A stretch of DNA of 18,931 nt from CAYTNY01 sp964439215. Lineage in GTDB: Bacteria > Oederibacteriota > PGYV01 > CAYTNY01. Of this stretch, positions 18,201 to 18,931 are shown piece by piece. The notes beneath the pieces were generated by a model. It had not been told where the DNA came from and searched no databases. It saw only the letters and a program-made list of their open reading frames with translations. The translations under genes were made by a program, and so were the position numbers. The stretch spans positions 1-18,931 of the forward strand of contig CAYTNY010000044.1 of assembly GCA_964439215.1 (NCBI GenBank). The letters run 5' to 3'. The first letter of the stretch is position 1. Each line of letters starts with the position of its first letter.

Positions 18201-18931
18201 CATATACTCATCAAACGCGTCCTGCGCGCTGTGAACTATATTCCGGCTTCCTCTTCCCTTAACATACGGAAATACGAGTGTTTTTATTTTTGGGAGAATA
18301 ACCGTTGAACCGTCATAATTTTTTTCCACTGTTTCAATATCCGGCGGACTGTAAACGTCGCCGGAGTGATGAGTGACCTCGTTTCCGTCCACGGATGCGT
18401 CATATGATTCCCATATATCATTAAGAGCGTTATTTATCGCGGTCTTTACGGGGTCAGGAGCGTCGGATATGTCTTTATATGGAATATAATATTTCTGACC
18501 CGCGGGATACCCATTTACGAAAATATCATTGGTTTTTTCAATATTTGTATGAGTTTCATTCAAAAGCAATGTATACGCGGCTATGCCTATTGCCTTTAAC
18601 CCTTCTTTATCATTTGTCCCCGTAAATGCCCCGCCTGTAACCCCGTACATAACACCCTTTATGAAATCATCAACATTCACCTCAATAGTTTCCGGAGATG
18701 CCGCCGGAGTGGCTGATGGCGTCGGTGTTGGCGTTTCAAGCGGATTAGGTATTCTTGTCGGGTATTCCTTTAAATCTTTCACTTTAACCCTTTCATAACC
18801 AAGCTGCCCTTTAAATAAAACCTTAGCCGCGGTTATAACAAATGCATGATTAGTATCCGCTCTTTCATTATTATAATTTTCCCAGCCTTCCGACGTGCGC
18901 GCCGCCACAGAAGAAGGATCCTGGTCAAGTC
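1..18931 (-). CDS. Giant multi-domain extracellular/surface protein, internal fragment (both ends outside window)
   Basis: One uninterrupted minus-strand frame covers every base: 6,309 full codons, with partial codons at both edges, about 690 kDa visible. I spot-checked the frame at both edges and at many internal points, and it never shifts. The product is almost entirely beta-sandwich modules (FN3, Ig-like, FlgD-type Ig, OmpL47-like, invasin-like, DUF11), plus a SpoIID-like domain, a ZU5-like domain, a PQQ-type propeller and two large unrecognised blocks. Such architectures belong to exported proteins, and repeated 'D..GN' and 'D..PP' junctions support an extracellular stalk. Signal peptide, start codon, ribosome binding site and C-terminal anchor must lie outside the window, so export route and anchoring cannot be seen. 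Cysteines are sparse but clustered. Exact function is unknown; adhesion, cell-cell contact or cell-wall interaction is inference. Coding status is very secure; domain calls vary. Confidence 0.97.
285..1134 (-). other. DUF11-type repeat, copy 1, split by an inserted domain (residues ~5932-6215)
   Basis: The N-terminal part is FTKTADKQTAQIGDIITYTF with IIITDKLPAGVFYKEGDSAL and REIAEFSVNVGQPA (861-1120). This is the classic DUF11 order 'K.AD.....GD.ITYT......T..N..I.D.LP.G'. The expected final strands follow only after the insert, as KINNAAYFSAEGIDYYSEAF (285-359), matching the usual 'I.N.A.V' ending. DUF11 repeats form extracellular stalks. The insertion falls between the penultimate and last strands. 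Confidence 0.78.
360..860 (-). other. LamG-like (concanavalin-type) insertion inside DUF11 copy 1 (residues ~6024-6190)
   Basis: It starts YNEEFNSEGLENWICTGNC and ends FMDYLRVHNE. The opening 'F...EFNS..L..W' and the ending '(F/I)MDYLRV.N' are typical of LamG/DUF1080-like jelly-roll domains. Between them come KIVFETKFLKGTAGWNITIG, FSIRNDMHMILALNHTMP and NKVTIIMETAAGDRKVDFTA, which are strand-like. A cysteine cluster (ICTGNC and ADGC, 773-830) sits near the start. It may bind a glycan; this is inference. Confidence 0.65.
1135..1403 (-). other. Fibronectin type III domain, copy C (residues ~5843-5931)
   Basis: PPSAPVLASCSIINNYIELA is followed by WHASAAGTYPLDGYIIYRKK and ends EYCYVVKSFDTKGLVSEMSN. 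The 'W.AS.AGTYPL.GY.IYR' core is nearly the same as in copy B, suggesting recent duplication or strong constraint. It contains paired cysteines (EYCYVVK and ASCSII) plus NERCAN at the exit. Confidence 0.86.
1404..1700 (-). other. Fibronectin type III domain, copy B (residues ~5744-5842)
   Basis: PSGPVSLTLTPDIEDP is followed by SLAWTAASAGTYGISAYTIY and the end VYRYFVRAKDTNGNTSDSP. The 'W.....AGTY.I..Y.IYR' core is shared with copy C. The D strand includes DVFSKITTTAADVFIYEDVD. Confidence 0.87.
1701..1967 (-). other. Fibronectin type III domain, copy A (residues ~5655-5743)
   Basis: SYTDSINVSWDGSEGAESYT leads to IYRSSVPRTFFSELASTTLT and ETEYYYAIAAASGDGKSSYM. The 'I.VSW......SY.IYR' core and the 'YYY.I.A....G.S..S' end are clear FN3 features. 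It begins directly after the propeller at GPSVPVSVGA. Confidence 0.85.
1968..3129 (-). other. PQQ-like beta-propeller (residues ~5267-5654)
   Basis: The entry motif PIWQQAGYDAAHTGASAYTG is the usual 'W....D..HTG.S' start of PQQ/pyrrolo-quinoline quinone-type propellers. Blade signatures follow: IDYNGNIYAGDNKGILYALS with GLPLWYRD; SGDTVYAATTGALRALNTAN with GSITWQY; ITPGGALYINISDNAVSKLI; and FYNIYISTDRQVYSLDAYGG with YRWAYNKP near the end. Middle blades (about 2250-2650) are more degenerate. At roughly 390 residues it fits a seven- or eight-bladed fold. No PQQ cofactor use is implied; such propellers in surface proteins usually serve as binding or structural platforms. Confidence 0.85.
3130..3410 (-). 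other. Fibronectin type III domain before the propeller (residues ~5174-5266)
   Basis: Starting EAPEFDGLKSVTDPGTGGRL, the segment continues LVLSWDPANDLSQPVNHLIY and ends in SGLVNGFTYYFVVRAVDAAG. The 'L.W....D....V....IY' and 'GL..G..YYF.VRA.D.AGN' patterns are typical FN3. It is followed by a Gly/Ser/Pro hinge (SPTGPAGTVGGSRPI) leading into the propeller. Confidence 0.78.
3411..4451 (-). repeat. Three invasin/filamin-like Ig repeats (residues ~4827-5173)
   Basis: Each unit has the pattern 'G..F.(I/V).V.A.D.(Y/W)(G/D)N....Y.G', then a 'G...F......G...I.(V/M)' end. Unit 1 (4071-4451): IGYPFKVSVYAVDNYGYPDI. Unit 2 (3709-4070): AGEDMTITITAMGYDNWGNE, then MTAGTADIYDVVHLSTGEKT. Unit 3 (3411-3708): NTLETLTVTAYDLYDNVKTD, then NGITAFTVFAANEGSYTVTV. 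Units 2 and 3 also start alike (SHYKIETMPD and ALYRIEAPAE). They are rod-forming extracellular modules. Confidence 0.68.
4452..6230 (-). repeat. Five OmpL47/Ig-like repeats with D..PP junctions (residues ~4234-4826)
   Basis: Units are bounded by FDTRAPVSW (6231), VDTKIPDVI (5936), VDNTPPETT (5409), FDSAPPVSS (5097) and VSNTPPEIE (4773). Most share the OmpL47-type core 'ADDASGVY.I.Y' (DASGVYGIYYSF, GSGVKKIKYMVS, INSGVYKSEFKKD) and end in 'D..GN' (AVDNNGNSEN, SEDNVGNFGS, SIDNVGNAEA, SEDNMGNKEG, ATDNLGNSSV). These are extracellular beta-sandwich stalk units. The second unit carries a helical insertion, listed separately. Confidence 0.72.
5703..5880 (-). other. Helical insertion in an OmpL47-like unit (residues ~4350-4409)
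   Basis: Between the unit's first strand (DVIINIIPPFYSG) and its next strand (MIFINKDLTGFRF) lies about 60 residues of Met/Glu/Ala-rich sequence: AMDMAEAADMTREEIMAMIN, a Pro/Gly turn, then LSDEELAKLMEEIVGMSY. Two helices joined by a loop are predicted by eye. Other units in the array have only a short turn here. Confidence 0.6.
6231..6549 (-). other. Fibronectin type III domain inside the Ig array (residues ~4127-4233)
   Basis: The order IRVTWDPPFEGANDLCGYVL, then NRQKGKLG, then EYGERYGYAVRAYDCAGNTG matches FN3: a 'V.W..P......GY.(L/I).R' B/C strand region and the 'G..Y.Y.V.A.D..GN' end. Preceded by IDTIPPD and followed by FDTRAP, it takes the place of an Ig unit in the array. Confidence 0.72.
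6550..7489 (-). other. Three Ig-like domains (residues ~3814-4126)
   Basis: These are tandem sandwiches with recurrent junctions. Unit 1 runs from IRIDGNDDIYTLNAVVIDGN to VDLLGNTSEGKGNFVIDKAA. Unit 2 (from about 7185) includes RTTAKTGDTVLIKAKSNISG and ends at EEKAINIDTTVP (about 6865). Unit 3 runs FDRHPSGICGAGYVKITITA to TAKGYDLAGNMGVGMHEIEI. The last strands with 'D(L)(L/A)GN' and the 'ID(T/K)..P' boundary are typical of bacterial Ig-like repeats. Confidence 0.68.
7490..8204 (-). other. Linker and unrecognised sandwich region (residues ~3576-3813)
   Basis: A Pro/Ala linker (DKPAPAPTPVSLEFEQ, 8019-8066) separates two short beta-rich parts. The left part includes NYKLILGKIDYVEHNGELID, TINVDGSDYGPYLVKESGII and SRNDRLILIKTLPGEDISSP. 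I recognise no family. The region bridges the ZU5-like domain and the Ig-like array. Confidence 0.5.
8205..8694 (-). other. ZU5-like domain with FPPGAL signature (residues ~3412-3575)
   Basis: The signature is YNQVELFFPPGALRHDRLVT with ISPVKK (8575-8640). It is followed by ATLTMFYDERQLDGFDEKAM, LYKIDLTESGTEEI and a closing NMITAEITSFSSIHAM (8236-8290). The 'V..(I/F)PPGAL..D..I.I.P ... L...Y....L.G.DE..L.LY ... V.A.I..FS.(Y/H)A' order is that of ZU5/UPA-type modules found in animal ankyrins and many bacterial surface proteins. It is usually a structural or protein-interaction unit. One Cys (AMCLYK) is present. Confidence 0.68.
8695..9009 (-). other. FlgD-type/Ig-like domain, copy 4 (residues ~3307-3411)
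   Basis: QVEFAVLDSTGNTIQVKTAD matches the 'V.F.V.D..GN.V' strand of FlgD-type Ig domains, and GKYNIRLTCVDKNGSARTVE is the usual 'G.Y.I.L...D..G' end. The WDG turn is absent. It follows repeat copy 4 just as the other FlgD-type domains neighbour the other copies. Confidence 0.52.
9010..9314 (-). repeat. 'F..Y.(L/V).Y' surface repeat, copy 4 (residues ~3206-3306)
   Basis: YVKITGDIGGSAGLDYYLLE starts a copy in which LDYYLLEYKKAGVPDNDEYH matches FEKYSLEYQKGNIIHW of copy 1; the Trp is Tyr here. It continues with a 'LIGKYTEPLTGSRLTNRDFL' stretch and ends in strand-like sequence (DVFEVLAVDVHDSQYNII). The opening 'V.I.G.I.GSAG' is clear. Confidence 0.62.
9315..11919 (-). other. Large unrecognised beta-rich block (residues ~2337-3205)
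   Basis: About 870 residues with no family I can name apart from the PPC-like piece listed separately. The composition is rich in aromatics, Gly and charged turns, for example HVNFYGYVKGEGYFIWVIKK, YYQPFEDEDNNQYIYKFIPG and FPGFSVSGVSYAGVALLEKE. Cysteines occur in close pairs: SDCHEGPQECDKG (11032-11100) and SCRGCIEILAND with a third Cys at EDMCRQ (10425-10485). The left end (GGAPFPNATEYALVTHTTED to GGNTPYFPGSLTEDGFEAGE) looks like loops rather than a fold. Several sandwich domains too diverged to identify by eye are likely. Confidence 0.5.
10610..10960 (-). other. Possible pre-peptidase C-terminal-like (PPC-like) domain (residues ~2657-2773)
   Basis: NNQYIYKFIPGQTGDIVIRI is followed by GYVWWFNVQEGASYRMHLSK and GYDYFLEVDSAV. 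The pairing 'Y.F....G.I.I.I ... (W)WFNV..G.SY...L......YDYFLEV' resembles PPC domains, which are small sandwiches common in secreted proteins. Diagnostic residues are few, so this is a tentative call. Confidence 0.4.
11920..12264 (-). other. FlgD-type Ig-like domain, copy 3 (residues ~2222-2336)
   Basis: The order FNYSINKDVDDIALVIKDVS, then a Gly-rich turn, then HSAVWDAGGAADPPVFAAGN, then YTAEITFTKNGD follows the FlgD_ig pattern, with WDAGG in place of WDGRD. The usual opening 'FNP' is missing, so only the later strands are clear. Confidence 0.6.
12265..12547 (-). repeat. 'F..Y.(L/V).Y' surface repeat, copy 3 (residues ~2128-2221)
   Basis: NAPVIGAAHIQDDPGVYSVP leads into LLLDFYKVYIRTDEDPNWFV, then the closing strands NYLDLKLIVVDNAGNMKQFT. 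The Phe-x-x-Tyr-like core is reduced to DFYKVYI, but the Trp and the terminal 'VDNAGN' are kept. It lies between FlgD-type copies 2 and 3. Confidence 0.58.
12548..12879 (-). other. FlgD-type Ig-like domain, copy 2 (residues ~2017-2127)
   Basis: IYNPGADSNPFRESTVLYAN corresponds to the 'NP...E.T.I.Y' opening, ELFFSVYDGESAVVSGIPG to the 'V.IYD..G..V' strand, and GSGLSDGEYRVVVSDGGAF to the 'G...DG.Y.Y.V' end. The WDG turn of the family is replaced by a DYDGSG turn. The order of landmarks matches the family well. Confidence 0.62.
12880..13249 (-). repeat. 'F..Y.(L/V).Y' surface repeat, copy 2 (residues ~1894-2016)
   Basis: AGTAVNPANFRGYKVGYRKA opens the repeat core, GRLCEWDISVMDNEFYDLTL is its middle and closing part, and IIGEDAAGNTKVV ends it. 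The 'G.A.....NF..Y.V.Y' opening, the 'W.(I)' strand and the 'L.L.V.D.AGN' ending agree with copies 1, 3 and 4. It is sandwiched between two FlgD-type domains. Confidence 0.6.
13250..13774 (-). other. FlgD-type Ig-like domain, copy 1, with internal insertion (residues ~1719-1893)
   Basis: It shows the FlgD_ig order: FIFNPEEEAKGRTTTAIYF at the start, then VDIWDYEMQRHVKRLYSG, then VIWDGVGKKGDG, then a closing VEDGAYRAVITIMDSFGNTN (13265-13385). This matches the family pattern 'FNP....T.I.Y......V...IYD..G..V..L.....G.....WDG.D..G..V..G.Y......D..G'. About 60 residues (YVGNKGEDKDFEPEYYQITP and on) are inserted between 'LYSG' and 'VIWDG', where the family normally has a short turn. Confidence 0.72.
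13775..13979 (-). other. Short helical connector (residues ~1651-1718)
   Basis: The sequence DAAEYERMAEKARSIIERNL followed by IYREIETEENGVKNTRREQL is charged and helical. It connects the partial ZU5-like strand region to the first FlgD-type Ig domain. Helical linkers are rare in the rest of this beta-rich protein. Confidence 0.55.
13980..14319 (-). other. Strand-rich segment with a partial ZU5-like motif (residues ~1537-1650)
   Basis: It ends in APALKITIRYTEDDLQISGFD (13990-14053), which matches ATLTMFYDERQLDGFDEKAM of the fuller ZU5-like domain at 8205-8690. The upstream 'FPPGAL' signature is not evident here. The preceding part, including KTIVAGPYKKFELLVPNNLV, looks like beta strands. I read it as a degenerate or partial copy of the same module type. 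Confidence 0.5.
14320..14749 (-). repeat. 'F..Y.LEY' surface repeat, copy 1, with a four-cysteine insert (residues ~1394-1536)
   Basis: The copy opens with the hallmark ALGFEKYSLEYQKG followed by a Trp (HWPRL, 14643-14702) and closes with a 'GGYTIRTLISDKN' strand pair (about 14340-14385). This is the pattern 'NF..Y.L.Y..G....W..I ... L..W......GGYTLR....D..GN' seen in repeats of bacterial secreted proteins. Between opening and closing it carries an extra stretch of about 70 residues with four cysteines (FPCYPNVLECIPEGCTVPQE and FPAECLGDYAG, 14515-14630), probably forming disulfides outside the cell. The other copies in this window lack this insert. Confidence 0.6.
14750..15119 (-). other. Unrecognised linker domain (residues ~1271-1393)
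   Basis: The segment starts PQQDTRAIPVCSYVMREYEG and includes GGTLSFLEAEKGKQPVSDII and an ENGRFLVLGDQKNVPGETTE stretch. Strand and helix content look mixed. It sits between an Ig-like sandwich and the first 'F..Y.LEY' repeat. No family is recognised. Confidence 0.45.
15120..15480 (-). other. Ig-like beta-sandwich (residues ~1150-1270)
   Basis: The sequence runs through alternating strands (NGWIKGVSTDKTILKVGGWA, FLPQFVQVYAQADNG, ADWWLDIPIPHGGKNTVKIW) and ends in GGHRVETSFIAYLV. The closing 'G.N.V.I......G....T..I' pattern is typical of bacterial Ig-like domains whose last strands carry polar turns. The exact subfamily is not identified. Confidence 0.6.
15490..16869 (-). other. Long helical region, unrecognised (residues ~687-1146)
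   Basis: This is the only long alpha-rich stretch in the window. Amphipathic segments follow one another: LIDEQLKNSKTSPEQKTKNK, KDAMAKLIELNKTAQNIGTG, AQYLLQGALGYMKTWAEGLL, DLMTIAGKVAEYIEKYEGAK, NEGAVKLLAEVLSLLQFVPE and DLKNNLKQKAKGEAKKALEN. Gly-rich turns such as LTGRLPGGVSFPGYGGNELK separate some of them. ITNGITSIGPILISIF (about 15800-15845) is hydrophobic but short and flanked by Pro and Asn, so I do not call it a membrane span. I recognise no domain. A coiled or bundled spacer is possible, but nothing in the sequence fixes a role. Confidence 0.55.
16870..17410 (-). other. Asp/aromatic-rich segment, unrecognised (residues ~507-686)
   Basis: Short hydrophobic patches alternate with Asp and Trp: LPKLEWDFDIDFSIQL, then CIDWDLEIGQLFRIPSFNIG, FIDDIDFSEWMPRFDL and CLWDLNMDNFAITFFP. 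The pattern '(P)x(L/F)xWDxDxxF' recurs about three times (near 17370, 17080 and 16960), so it may be a degenerate short repeat forming beta strands. A linker helix lies between copies (17160-17220, DELKAAINTRKTLREFF). There are three Cys (17266, 17100, 16975 region). No family is recognised. Confidence 0.5.
17410..18014 (-). other. Unrecognised segment after the SpoIID-like domain (residues ~306-506)
   Basis: This segment begins with strand-like sequence (AVKYEVEWTWPYKTDDN, then SNLLANFELYFSGEINKW) and continues into a helical stretch (DDKAIELLLAIFNIQKEEKY) and an Asn/Asp/Pro-rich tail (EGMPPNPIDENPE). One cysteine is present (AAVQCYTEG, about 17630). I recognise no family. It may be the C-terminal extension of the SpoIID-like domain or a separate alpha/beta module. 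Confidence 0.5.
18015..18680 (-). other. SpoIID/LytB-like domain, divergent (residues ~84-305)
   Basis: SpoIID is a peptidoglycan lytic transglycosylase used in engulfment, and LytB is the related amidase enhancer. Three landmarks appear in the family order. First is VDDFIKGV followed by GLKAIGIAAYTLLL (18558-18671), matching the family's 'EEY..GVV..E....EALKAQA.AART' helix. Second is a middle 'DPVKTAINDAL...SYDASVDGNEVTHHSG' stretch (about 18360-18460), matching 'I..AV..T.G....Y.G..I.A.Y.S..GG'. Third is the signature GGGVGMSAWAA followed by ILEHFYHKSPV (18030-18128), matching 'GHGVGMSQ.GA...A..G..Y..IL.HYY.G'. At about 220 residues it is shorter than typical SpoIID. The family's catalytic Glu (E88 in Bacillus subtilis, from memory) aligns with Val97 (18639-18641), and the His of GHGVGMSQ is Gly. 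I therefore expect a non-catalytic or altered domain, perhaps glycan-binding. Finding it inside a giant modular protein is unusual. Confidence 0.78.
18690..18931 (-). other. Entry segment and Pro/Thr-rich linker (residues ~1-80)
   Basis: The first visible residues (RTSEGWENYNNERADTNHAF..., then LGYERVKVKDLKEYPTRIPN) match no family I recognise and are probably the tail of a domain lying upstream of the window. They are followed by a low-complexity linker, ETPTPTPSATPAASPET, encoded by 18687-18737. Linkers of this type separate modules in secreted bacterial proteins. The linker sets the N-terminal boundary of the next domain. Confidence 0.7.

Noticed and set aside
18583..18798. + strand frame with a GVADGVGVGVSSGLG stretch
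   Set aside because: The Gly/Val repeat is just the reverse complement of the Pro/Thr linker (ETPTPTPSATP) in the real gene.
1..18931. tRNA, rRNA, riboswitch, CRISPR array, insertion sequence or promoter/terminator
   Set aside because: No such signal was recognised on either strand, and continuous coding sequence leaves no intergenic room. AT-rich or palindromic patches are explained by codons.
1..18931. Interpretation as a non-ribosomal peptide synthetase or polyketide synthase because of the gene size
   Set aside because: No adenylation, condensation, ketosynthase or carrier-protein motifs are present. The modules are beta-sandwiches and a propeller typical of surface proteins.

Overview
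The whole window lies inside one gene on the minus strand. If + strand triplets are read starting at every position divisible by three (3-5, 6-8 ... 18927-18929) and reverse-complemented, the result is 6,309 consecutive sense codons. I find no stop, no frameshift, no start region and no terminator, and the frame is open at both window edges. The visible part alone is roughly 690 kDa, so this is an internal slice of a giant surface or secreted protein. Residue numbers below count from the right edge: residue = (18930 - first + strand base of the codon)/3. All domain calls come from motif reading by eye; no database search was run.

Layout from the N-terminal side (right edge) to the C-terminal side (left edge): (1) a short entry segment and a Pro/Thr linker, 18690-18931; (2) a divergent SpoIID/LytB-type domain, about 18015-18680; (3) a long unrecognised block, first mixed, then rich in Asp and aromatics, then helical, 15490-18010; (4) an Ig-like sandwich, a cysteine-bearing repeat, and a supermodule in which FlgD-type Ig domains alternate with an 'F..Y.(L/V).Y' repeat, 11920-15480; (5) a second unrecognised block with a pre-peptidase-C-like stretch, 9315-11918; (6) another repeat plus Ig pair and a ZU5-like 'FPPGAL' domain, 8205-9312; (7) a Pro/Ala linker region and then a long array of Ig-like, FN3 and OmpL47-like sandwiches separated by 'D..PP' junctions, 4452-7490; (8) three invasin/filamin-like Ig repeats, 3411-4451; (9) FN3, a PQQ-type beta-propeller and three more FN3 domains, 1135-3410; (10) DUF11-type repeats, the first split by a LamG-like insertion and the second apparently starting the same arrangement at the left edge.

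The organism is most likely an uncultured bacterium that makes giant multi-domain extracellular proteins. GC looks moderate, and ATA (Ile) and AGA (Arg) are common. Omnitrophota or Goldbacteria-like lineages would fit the domain repertoire, but this is a weak inference. Functionally, the architecture suggests a long extracellular stalk made of beta-sandwich modules. It carries one propeller and, near its N-terminal side, a module from a family that acts on peptidoglycan. The key glutamate of that family seems to be replaced here, so binding may be more likely than catalysis. No RNA genes, mobile elements, CRISPR arrays or intergenic regulatory sites were seen, and the many short open frames on the + strand are antisense shadows of this gene.
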